A stretch of 64,000 nt of DNA, taken from NCBI GenBank assembly GCA_008694505.1, contig VZDJ01000594.1, positions 8,251,746 through 8,315,745 on the forward strand. The letters are read 5' to 3'. The translations under genes and the position numbers were made by a program. The notes below the pieces were generated by a model. It was not told the DNA's origin. It did no database searches and saw only the letters and a program-made list of their open reading frames with translations. Below are positions 38,501 through 48,600 of the stretch, piece by piece; the first letter of the stretch is position 1, and each line of letters starts with the position of its first letter. This stretch comes from Cyanoderma ruficeps (Eukaryota; Chordata; Aves; Passeriformes; Timaliidae).

Positions 38501-41500
38501 AATCCCTAATGCATGATTTGTGTCTTGTGTATATCTGGCCAAATGTTTCCCTGCCATAATTAATGGCAACTGCCTGGTGATCAGTTTCTAGTGGAAGGAT
38601 CACTAAAGCTTTCTGTGGGAAAGTTTTTGAGGAAAACCAGTGTTCCAAATTCATTTCACCACTTAAATTGTGTTTTGAAGACCCACAGCAGCCTGAAAAA
38701 TACAGAAGCAACCCAAGTCTTGCTCTAGTTTGGGTTAAAAAATGGAATTAATGTGGACAGAAAGTACATACCAGTGTCACTGGGTAGTTTCTTCCACAGA
38801 AGAAATTTGGTTTGTTGCTATAGATGTTTGAGAGGGGCAGGAAATGTCTTGGCTTGATCCATCTAAATCAAGGAAATCTGAAGGAGAGATTTATGTTCCC
38901 AGCGTAATTCTTAAAGCTGTGGAAGGGAGGGAGAAAAGGAAGTGTATTCAGTGGCATGAGGCTAAAGGCAAATTGCCCAGATCTGCCCTCAGAAATGTAA
39001 GTACAACTTTCAGTAGTTTCAGAGAGAACTGCATGAAGTAATGAGAGAATATTGTGGTACACAGAAGTATCCAACTCCAGCACTACCCTTGCAGTGAATG
39101 AGACCCAGGTCGGCCATTCCAGCCTTAGTTACAATGGCTGTGCCTTACAACTTCTTTCATAATCTGGTAATTAGGTAAAATTAGGGTTCTTTATTTAGTG
39201 GGATGCTGCTGTCTGCCATATTGGAAGTGTCCTTCTGATTTCTCACTTGAGTATGTTCACTGTTCATTTTGCACCTATGACTGTTATGCCTCTGGTTATC
39301 CCATCCTCTCAGTACTCAGAATTATTTTAGTATTTTTCTGTTTGCTTTTGGTGGTTTGATGTCAGTTAACAGTGGCTAGCTAGAGTGGGGCTCAAACTCA
39401 AAAGAGGGATGTTTGTCATGAGAAAAAAAAATAACCTGGAGGTTGTGTATACATGGAAGTCAACCCGTTTAGGTTGCAAAGATGGAGCTTTTGGTGTGGA
39501 ACTGTTGCTCTCCAGAAGCACCACAGACCTCTCACTGTGGTGCTTTGCTGTCTGTGCAAGAGGAGGTGGGAGCACTGGTGGTGTTATACCCACGGTCCCT
39601 GGAAATGCCCTGATTTTCGCTTTCAGTGAAAAATGAGCTGTGCCAAAAAATTAAATTAGCACAGTTCTTCCTAGTTCCTCACTTTATATCTCAACTTTTA
39701 AGTTCCTGAAATTCAGCAGTGTGTTTAGTCGTCTCCTTGGCTGTACCTCAAACTTGTTCCTCAGTAAACCAAAATTAGCTGTACAAAATATTACTTAAAG
39801 TTCATTACTGTGATGTGTCATGTTTTACACCTCTCAAAAGCTGTTTGGTGGCATATTATGAAGAGGGTAAAGAAAATAAATACACATCTGCAGTATCAAC
39901 ACAAGAAAGCAACTATGGTTTTCTATGGGGTTCCTAAGAATTATTTCCATTTGAAATATTCACTGGGCTCCAGTGAGTATTACCTGTGAATTGTGCTGTC
40001 CTACTTCCATCAGAGAGCTTGCTCAATTAAAGCCTAGAAAGAATGCAGTTAAATATATAAAGGGGAATGTCTGAGCCGTGTCCTTTCTTCCAATTTCACC
40101 TTCTGGTAAAGCATCACCACATACACAGGTGCTTTGTCCCAGTGGAAGTCATAGAGAGGCTTTGAAGCTCATTTCCATAGTTAGTGGCAATTGGCTCTGT
40201 GTTTATGCCAGAGCCTTGGGAAATGTGAGAGCCACAGCAGGTCTTTGGCTACTGTGTTGCTGTATCTTCTGCTTCCTCAGACAGCCCAGGATACCTAAGG
40301 TAATGAGAGAGTAAAACAAAATTGTTTTATAACTCCCATTTGTGTCTGCACCGAAGTTGCATGCAAACTGATAAGACTCCATCTCTCCTCACACTAGAAA
40401 GTATCAGAAAATTCCCTTAAAAATGTCTCTTGGAGACTCACTTTAAATTACAGTTATGGGCTGTATTAAAAACCCAAAGGGTAAATAATGCTTGTCTACT
40501 TAGGTGGAGGACTATAGCATGAATTTCAGTTCCTACTGCAGGGGCACTTGCAGGATTAACATTTTCTTAGTTTACAGAAGAATTGCTCTGGTTCTTATGC
40601 AGTGAGGTCAAACCCAGATTTGCCTTCTTTCATTTGCATAATGTAACAGTGACGCTTCCCAGCTCCCCTCCTGTTCTCTGTTCCCCAAAAGTATTCTAAT
40701 ACTTGGAATTTGTAAACACAGGATTTTGGATTCCATATGCATCTGGAATTGATAAACTGTTGATATTACAGAGATGTAACCCTTTCTACCTCTAACCTAG
40801 GAATGCTCTAGAGAGAACTTACAGGCACATCTGATGTAGATGCAGGCAGATTCTAAACAGCTAAAACCAAAATGAAAAAGTTGCTGTTGAATGAGTGGAA
40901 TTTTCATTGAAAACTATGTACCCTGGGGGGCAGGAGGGGGGAATAAAAACTATAGAACCCGTTTGGCAATAAATGCAGCCATAATATTTTTGAGCCAGGA
41001 ACTGAAGAGGTGTGAGTCAAATAAAGCCTGTCAGATGGCATTAGTGGGAGAGAGAACCTTTTGGAAGAGACACGATAGTGAAGGCAAAAAAACCTCCACC
41101 GAGCAAAAACCTCACCCCTAACAGAATCTTGGATTAGTTGAGGTTCAGTGAATGGCTTTGTTGAAAACACAAGAAAAGGATTTAAATAGAGAAGGCCTGA
41201 TAAGGTGCAGGGCATCAGAGATCTGTTTCCATAGTGACAATGTTCAAACAGAGGCCTGGAGGGACATGAATACTATTGCAGATGAACTCTATAGCAATGG
41301 GGATACTCCAGTTGGTTATCTGGGGCTTTTCTCTATTAGCTGGATTTGGGGAAAAGGTGGTGAGGGGAAAACAAGACAAACTATTGACTTGACAGACTAC
41401 TGCTTCATTCCATCTCCTGATTGCTGCACTTCCCTCTCCATGTGTTTTTACTTTTGTAAATTTACTGTCATAATTGTTAAAAATTGTATTCAAGTGTTTA

Positions 41501-42469
41501 GAGAAAAGGAATGGACACCTCCAGCCACTTCTTGCCTGCTGAAGCAAACACCACTTTACACCAGTGCGGGATTAGGGGATGCATGTTCCTTTATGTCTTT
41601 GTTTGTCCTCCTTTGATAAATAAGTGCACTAACCTAAGTGAGCTCCTTGTGAGGGTAACGCTGCATTTCATGTTTTGTGTTGTCCTGATCATCCTGTACC
41701 CACTGGGAAATTCACCAAGCATCAGCATCACCTTGCTTTCCTAATTGATGCTTTTCCTTTTGAAAAGGATGGTCAAGCTCTGGTTGGAAAAGAGCTGTTT
41801 CATGTAACAAATATTGTGGTGTTTGAGTTCCTCCTTCCATTTTTCTTCTCAAAATTGCTATTCTGCGGATTTTTCTTAGTTAAGCATACTCTGCCAATAA
41901 GCACAAATACCTTAAGCTGCAGGTGTATAGAACCTGTTTTAAGATTAAAAGCATACCAGTCACATCTCTGTTTAAACTATGATACATTTTCTTGAAAAAC
42001 CCCACCATCTTTGACTAAAACTGCAGCAGTTATTCGACTTGAACTTTAAAAATATGGGCTGAATAAACAACTGAGTAGGAGAAATTTATGTAGAAAAATG
42101 GTAGAAAAACTTTTTGTGGGTCTTCGTTGACTTCATTTCATAGAAGACTGAGGCAGTTTGAAAGTGCTGATTTTTATGAGAATGGCCAGGTTAAGACAAT
42201 TCTCACTCAGACATGAGCAGCTTCATACTTTGGATGGATCAGCTCATGCTTATCATTACCACGACTATTCTCAAAGTGTTTGAGACCATATGGAGTCATT
42301 GGAGATGCATCTAGTCTGGACCTGGTCATTAACCTGTTTTCGTCCAAGAACACAAATAGATTGAATTGGGAATGTTGTGCACTCTTGACCTTAAGAGTTA
42401 GAGAGAATTACCTAGGGAGGAGTTTTGGCTTCAGTGAGGTAAATGTATTAAATTTTTCCTTCAAATCAG

Positions 42470-42515
42470 TTAGTTGACCCAAAATTTTACCTTTAGTTGA
42501 CCCAAAATTTTACCT
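42470..42515. repeat. Exact 23-base tandem duplication
   Basis: The unit starting TTAGTTGACCCAAAATTTTA occurs twice in a row without a mismatch. Identity of both copies points to a recent duplication or an assembly artefact. Confidence 0.97.
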
Positions 42516-43449
42516 TTAAAGTAACTTGAATGCATATTGCAAAATACTAACTTTCTGTATGTTGATTCAATAGCTGCTTTATGAAGACACATCCCAAAGG
42601 TACTCAGAAGCAGAGGGAAGAAAAGCAAATAACAGTGAAAGTGCAGTGTCTTGGCATGAACACTAACTTTACACACACAATTTTAGTTAAACTGTGTGTT
42701 TGTTTTGGTTAAGGAAACAGGCTAGTACAAACGTTCTGTAATGCCATAGATTTGAGTATATATCTTAGACTGTGATGATGACATTAAACTTGGAAAAGAA
42801 TTCATTAAAAATGGATATTTTTTCAGGAACTAATTATGTTTTGTAATGAAATCCATTTTTATATATTCCATGGGGTGTTTCTTCCCTCAATCATAGCCCT
42901 TCTGAGCGCCAACAGAGCAGATAATACTCATTAAATTCTTCCCCTTTTCCACTCCTACATTAAAGGGGAGAAAAAAGTTTACATTGAAATTTCTTATTTT
43001 ATTTCCTGAGAGGAATTGAGAGCTGGGAATCACAGCCACCAGGGCAAAAGTTATTTCTCTTCAAATAGCACGGAAGAAAAATGTCACTTTTAACTAAACT
43101 CTACTTCTAATGAAGGATATTATTTTACTCTCTGCTATTGTATTTAATTTAAAATTCTGTAAATTAATAGGAAACTGAAAATTTAACTCTTCCGTTTCAC
43201 TATTTCCTTTCCAAAGAGATTTCATTGCTAAGTGTATCCTACTCTAGTGGTGGATTTACGAAGATTTCATATTTAGTCTTACTACCGGGCTGTCAGTCAA
43301 ATCACAGCCTACAATTACTTGAAGGGGAACTCCATCTGTGGAACAGCCAAGCTTTTCTCAGTAGTGGCAGATGCAAAAATGAGGGGCAATGTCCACAGGT
43401 TGCAGCTTGAGTGGTTCCTATTGAAGCTTCTGAGCTTAGTGCAGCTGTG

Positions 43450-43552
43450 AAATTGGTTGCCCAGAAATGTTGTCGCCCCTCTGTCTATGGTAGGTCTGCT
43501 TCAAGCAAGATTTTGGGTTAGGGATGTGTAGAGATCCTTTCTAATTAAAATT
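43450..43552 (+). mobile_element. Old CR1-like 3' end scrap
   Basis: The sequence 'ttggttgcccagaaatgttg' matches the CR1 3' phrase 'ggttgcccagagaggtgg'. The following 'gcaagattttgggttaggga' and 'agagatcctttctaatt' fit the later part of the same region with many changes. It lacks the terminal octamers. It lies about 125 bases before another CR1 tail in the opposite orientation. Confidence 0.5.
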
Positions 43553-43676
43553 TCCTGGGACTCAGCCATTATGTTACCTGTTTATTGGTTTTCTTTCTTT
43601 TGTCCTCATCCCTGAGGAAGGGAAGGACCTTTTGCAGCATCTCACAAAACTGCTGAAATCTGTTCACCAGTTCATT

Positions 43677-43790
43677 GAGTCACAGAATGGTTTGGGTTGG
43701 AAGGACCCTTAAAAATCATCTCATCCCAAACCCCCTGCCATGGTCAGGGATGCCTTCTGTAGGACCAGGTTGCTCAAAACTCCCATTATC
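43677..43790 (-). mobile_element. CR1 LINE, 3' end fragment
   Basis: On the + strand it starts with 'cacagaatggtttgggttgg', the complement of the CR1 end, and continues through 'aaggaccctt', 'catcccaaaccccctgccatg' (in part) and 'ccaggttgctcaaaac'. The element is therefore in minus orientation and 5'-truncated after about 110 bases. Confidence 0.92.
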
Positions 43791-44401
43791 AGTTTATAAA
43801 TTGGGCAGCTCATTTATTGGAAAGTTTCTGAAGCGGTCTCTACCATCCCAATCCTGCACTATTCTGGATCTCAGCAAGTAATGGTACATTTTGATCTTAT
43901 TTTCATATGTGGGGTTTTTTTTTTTTTCTGATGTGACAATCTTTCTATTCATGGAAATGATACTGTCCTACCTCTCTTATTCTCCTCAACAAAAAATTTC
44001 AGGAATTTTACCTAGAATATATTATTAAGACATCATGTAGAGAGGGACCTTTGAAAAGTTGCATCTTGGAATAGACGAAGATATTCAAACTCCAGATTCT
44101 GATCCTTTTGAATGTAATGAGATTTTATTTTCAGTCCTGATCCAGATCCCTCTGTGCTTGGGTGAATGCTAGAGTTGTTAAAAAGGGAAAGGTAAGAACA
44201 TGAGAACAGGGCTAGGGAGACGGGAAGGAGGAGGTGAATGTTGTCATTGGTAACTGCTGATACTTGAAGTGTGGCTCCAAGGTCCCTTAGGACAGGAGAA
44301 CAGAAACGTGTTTGTGTTGCTTTATAAGCACTAACAACAGACACAGCTCCTGGGCTAAGGAGTTTGCACTTAAAGACACAGAGGGGCCATCCTTTTGTGA
44401 G

Positions 44402-44465
44402 TAAAAAATGAGGAAAATCTGTCCTGGAAAGATGAAGTATCTTGACAAAGGTCACTGTAGTTACC
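44402..44465 (-). repeat. MIR-like SINE remnant
   Basis: Reading the + strand, 'aaaaatgaggaaaatctgtc' followed by 'gaagtatcttgacaaaggtc' and ACTGTAG matches the complement of the MIR 3' half (normally AGATGAGGAAACTGAGG, then AAGTGACTTGCCCAAGGTCAC). About 60 bases are preserved. Confidence 0.5.
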
Positions 44466-45168
44466 CCTTTTCACAGAAACTGATAGTGGCACAGCTCACA
44501 TATTCTGAGTCCAGGGCATTCCTGCCAAGTCATGCTTTTCTTTCCCTAATGATTTCCAACAGTCTGGTCAACAAAACAGAGAGCTGGTTACCAGGGAGCC
44601 GGCAGAGCCCTTGCCTGTGCGATGGAGCGAGTGCGTGTGGGGATTTGCTGCGCAGGATAAAGCCACAGCACTGCCCTCCAAGAGCCTCTAGAAGTAATTT
44701 TCTCTCACTTGCTGTCCAGGCAAGCAGCATTCCACCTGTGGATTTGGTACCTTAGAAGTTTCCTGAGCCAGCTGCTGTTTTGGAACCTGCTGTTGCATGT
44801 GCAGAACCTGGAAGCTCTCAGTGGGTGAGCAAAAAGCAATATTTTCCAAGCACCCTTTGAAGTATATCTGGTTTTTAGGAGAGGATTAAAACTGGTCAAT
44901 CTCTCTGAGTTAACACTGAAGAACTAGGGAATTAGAAGCTTTCTTCTACTTCCAAAGGAATCTATAATTATTTTGCTTGTTCTGGTTATTCAAAATGAGA
45001 AAATTATTGAAAGTCCTATCACAAGGGAGAAAAAATCATAAAAGGCAGTGAATGATCATGCAAAGCAAGTGTCCCATTGTAAAACCTTGTAGCAGTGGGG
45101 TTTTTTCTTTTGTGTGGGAGTTGTATTTATGTTCTTCCCTCCTGTCTACAGTCTCCCCTTTAAGTAAT

Positions 45169-45700
45169 ATGGAAAATGTTGGTTCCAAAAAGAAGCTAGA
45201 TGAAATATTGATAAATGTGGGAATTGCTTAGAACAGAGGCAAATTAGAATACAGCTGGTTTTCATCTTTTCTGTTAACTTAGGAAGTGTGTGTGTATGAA
45301 GCACTGAGGCTACTGGTTTATGCCATATATCATGCTCTTGGAGAAGGGGGAAAAGCAAGACTGCTAAGAGTGAGAACTGAGCACACAGCTTTTCTTCAGG
45401 CTTCTCTTATAGATCAACTTATAAGAAATGGAGGGAATTTTTGGGCAGCTTTTTGTCCTTCTATATGTCAGATACCTCAGATACCTCTGAGTACTAGGGA
45501 TGTTATAAGGCTAGTTCATGGTATGTTTTATTCCCAAACCAACCTTCTAGTTGAAAAACTCTATGGAATTGGAATGAATGTTCACCTACATGTACAGCCT
45601 CGCTGAGATGTGGTGCTGAGGATTGTGTCTGGGTTAATTCTAGACAGATTATCAGAAAGTATTGTAGTAATAAATACAACTAAGGATTTGAGAACCTGCA
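45169..45700 (+). other. Unassigned near-open frame upstream of CR1 remnant
   Basis: One + strand reading frame from ATG 45169 runs for about 177 codons with only three stops (TAG 45229, TAG 45280, TGA 45604). The part 45283-45603 is fully open. The predicted protein is leucine-rich and looks helical, with phrases such as LIDQLIRNGGNFWAAF and YSQTNLLVEKLYGIG. I recognise no family. It continues in the same frame into the CR1 reverse-transcriptase remnant downstream, so it could be a poorly recognised part of that LINE, a captured and decayed gene, or chance. A pyrimidine tract ending in AG at 45282 would also make a fair splice acceptor. Confidence 0.2.
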
Positions 45701-46440
45701 TGCAGTATGTTAATGAAGAATGTAATTTAAGTTCTTATGTAGAGCAAGGGGATTTGGCATTACTGTGGATAGTTCTTTCAAACTGTCAGATCCAGGGATG
45801 GCCAAATGACAAAGTTCAGAATAAACCAGAAACAATTATTCTGGTATGTCCATAACTTGTATCCACAGCTCTGACTATAACTCAGAAAGCATTGGCAGAA
45901 CTGAGGATTCAGAGATGTGCAGAAACCCCCTAGGTATGGAATGACATCCATAGGACCAGAGGGCAAACTGCAAATGTTGTTTCAGAAAAAAATCTTGGTT
46001 GGAGGCCAAGGGTGTCATAAAACTAGAAATTATGTGGAGAGGGTAAACAAGGAGTAATCAGACATAGCTTCATTTGAATAAAAGGAGAAGTCAGTAAAAC
46101 CCAGACAACAAGCTTAAAACAAATAGGTTTATATATTTTTAATTTTTTTTTTTAAATACAAGGCATGTGCAATCGATTGTGGAACTCACTACAATAAAAT
46201 TTCAAGAAAGCCTAACTGGGTTCAGGAAGAGGTTAAATTAATAGAGGTTAAACTCAGGGACTATGAAACATGATGGTCTGACTTCTTAAGTCCATAAACT
46301 GCTGACTGCCAAAAGCCAGGAGGGTGTATTTGGGAAAGAATTGCTGTAAGCTTACTCTGGCTTTGTGTTCTTTCCCAAGGCAAGTGCTACTGATGGTCAC
46401 TAGAGATATGATATGCATAAGAATGAGACATTGGGGCATT
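45701..46440 (+). mobile_element. Old CR1/L3-like LINE, reverse-transcriptase end and 3' UTR
   Basis: The order of matches is that of CR1/L3. Near 45750-45785 'gatttggcattactgtggat' matches the block encoding DLGVIVDSSL. From 45845 'gtatgtccataacttg' matches the VRPHLEY block. At 45915-45940 the sequence fits the later 'ggtatggaac' block. At 46025-46050 'tatgtggagagggtaaacaa' fits the start of the 3' region. From 46170 'attgtggaactcactac', 'taactgggttcaggaagagg', 'aaactgctgactgcc' fit the 3' UTR. The frame is broken by stops and the element is non-functional. The left boundary is uncertain. Confidence 0.65.
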
Positions 46441-48410
46441 TTTGTGGCTTGCTTTCCAACATCTCTGGCTGTCTGACTTCATTTAGAGACATGATAGTTT
46501 GGTAACGTTGCACTTAATGATCAAACTGCAGTTTATAATTTATTCTCTATTCCTTTCTTCATAAATCAAGGTTCTCAGCAGCTGTGTCTGCCAGAACTTC
46601 ATCCAGGAATTTCTCCAGTTGCCCATTCAGTGTGGCTCCATCAATTTCATCAGAATGATTTCTTTATGAGATGCTGATCCCAATTCTGTTTTATCTCTTC
46701 TGTAACATCTTTACATTCACTTCAGTTTCACTTGCTGTTGCTTTAATCATCTTGGGAGCCTTTTTCATTTCTGTTTATTGGAGTTATTTACTGTTATTAT
46801 CCAGGTACTTTAGCTGTTGCTTTCCTAGTTGGGACCCATGCTTCTCTCTAGCTAACTTTTCTGATTGTCCACTTTGGGTTCTAAATATTCCTCCCCTGTA
46901 ATAATGGGTGGGGGGAACTTCCTGCTTTTGTCATGGAAGGGATGGAAGTGTGGTGCTCTGGTTCATGTTTGTGAATTTGAAGGAAGTGGTACTGTAAGCT
47001 GTTAGTTCTGTCAAGCTTCCCTTGACAAGTGACAGACAATTGTATTTCACATGGGCAAAATGCCTTTGAGATGTGGCTGTTCTGGAGTTTGCTTTTTAAA
47101 TCTGTAAGTGCCATGAGTGAATTCCAGATGGATGCCAGTGCCCCATTAGGGTGTGTGAGCCAGAGTGTTGAAGCTGCAGGACTCTGTGGGTTTGTTAACC
47201 TCTGTAGTGCTATGCTCACAGAGTGTGTATTTTTTTTTTGCTACTGTCTCAGAGACAGGGAGTGGGAACTTGGAAGTTTCCCACTGCAGTCAATGGGAAG
47301 CCAGCAAGTACTTAGGAATGAGAATTGCTTTGCTTTCTGGGGTCTGGCCCACTGCCTGTTTTCGTGGTTTGTGCCATAGTCCAGCTTTCACACTCCTCTG
47401 GGGGTGCAGAGGTGACAGCTTTCCTCCCTGGCTGTGCACATTAAAATAGAGCTCGCATACAGTGTAAATGTATGCAACCCTAAGCAAGCAGAGAAAATGT
47501 TTGTGTCCTCCTAAGAAGGCTGTCTTGTTGTAAAATGCTATCCCGATGAAAATGAAAGAACTGTAAGTAAACACAGGATTTTTAAACTAGTGAGATAGAC
47601 TTCCCCTTCAAAAGAACTCAGTAAAATTTGGGGACTGGACAGATACCACAGTTATACTCTATTTTCTCTGAGTACATTTCTAGCTTTGGGAGTTGTGGAG
47701 AGATGTTTGAAAGAGAGCAGCAGCTGCTGCAGCCACCTGAGTTGGCAGGCAGCCTGAAACAAGAAGCCTTGAGGTGCTGAATTCTTCTCATTCACTCAAT
47801 GGATGGCTAATTCCAGTGGCATTGATGCAGCTTTAACGGTGAACATTAACTGTTTCATTGTGCATCACAGCAGCTAGAAAAATAGGACAGTGTGTAATGA
47901 AAGTGAGTAGTGTTGTGTACTCTTGTAACAGATCAGGGAGAGCTAAACATTGGCTTCTGGGTATCTGTGCAGCCCCAGTCTGCTCAATTAAACATTAGCT
48001 ATTGTTTAGCAGCAGCAAACAATGGAAAGTACGAAGTGAGTAAAAAGATAGGAGGAAGAGACCTTTGTCATAACATTTCATGTTTGCCTGTGGGAGGTCT
48101 CTTGCTCACCAAGTTCTTTTCCTTCCTTGGCAAGCAAAAGGATTTTGTCTGCTGGCTGGATTTGGGGTTGTTATCTGTCTGGTCTGCTGGAGAGACTGCA
48201 TACACCTCCTACCTGGTAAAGAGAAGTTTGAGATAAGGATGTGCCTGTGGTATTTTGTTACTAATGAAAGTAAAGAATAAGTTCTGTACTTCATTTGGAG
48301 TATAACTTTAATTTGGTGCTGTTGCTGTGTAACCTGGCTCAGGAGTAATTTGTATTCACATTAAAAATGGCTTTGTGCTCATCTGAGTTAGAACACATGC
48401 AGGACATTTA
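46441..48410. other. Non-coding stretch, no gene seen
   Basis: Unique-looking DNA. Frames of up to 116 codons overlap on both strands without protein character. No repeat family recognised. Confidence 0.45.
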
Positions 48411-48600
48411 CATTAAGTTTATTAAATTAAACCATTAATGAAGGTAATTAAATAATAAATTATTAATTAGTTAATAAAAGAAAGATTATTAAAATAAACT
48501 ATTCTGAGAGGCTGAGATGCATCTTAAAATCTCCTTTATCTTTCTCCTTAATTAGAGGAGCCTAATAGAGGCTTAATTCCTCTAATTACAGATTGATATT
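48411..48600. promoter_or_regulatory. AT-rich TAAT-dense block with inverted repeat
   Basis: About 190 bases dominated by TTAAT, TAATTA and ATTAAT steps. At 48549-48588 an imperfect inverted repeat pairs TAATTAGAGGAGCCT with AGGC plus CCTCTAATTA (six extra bases in the right arm). The block could be homeodomain-binding regulatory DNA, a matrix-attachment type sequence or simply eroded AT-rich DNA. Confidence 0.25.

Larger units (their letters stand above)
32471..42469. other. Unique-looking non-coding stretch
   Basis: About 10 kb without a recognisable gene or transposon. Pure T or A runs (32574-32589, 33786-33797, 35853-35870) and small simple repeats (35246-35272, 35563-35588) are the only structured items. 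The longest frame, 41152-41616 on the + strand (154 codons), shows no family resemblance and is considered chance. Consistent with intron or intergenic DNA. Confidence 0.45.

Noticed and set aside
41152..41616. 154-codon + strand frame starting at ATG
   Set aside because: No recognisable motif, average AT-rich composition, and an overlapping frame of 110 codons on the other strand.
45701..45855. Initially considered part of a non-retroviral endogenous viral gene
   Set aside because: The nucleotide order matches the CR1/L3 reverse-transcriptase C-terminal region (the DLGVIVDSS and VRPHLEY blocks), which explains this part better. Only the upstream segment stays unassigned.
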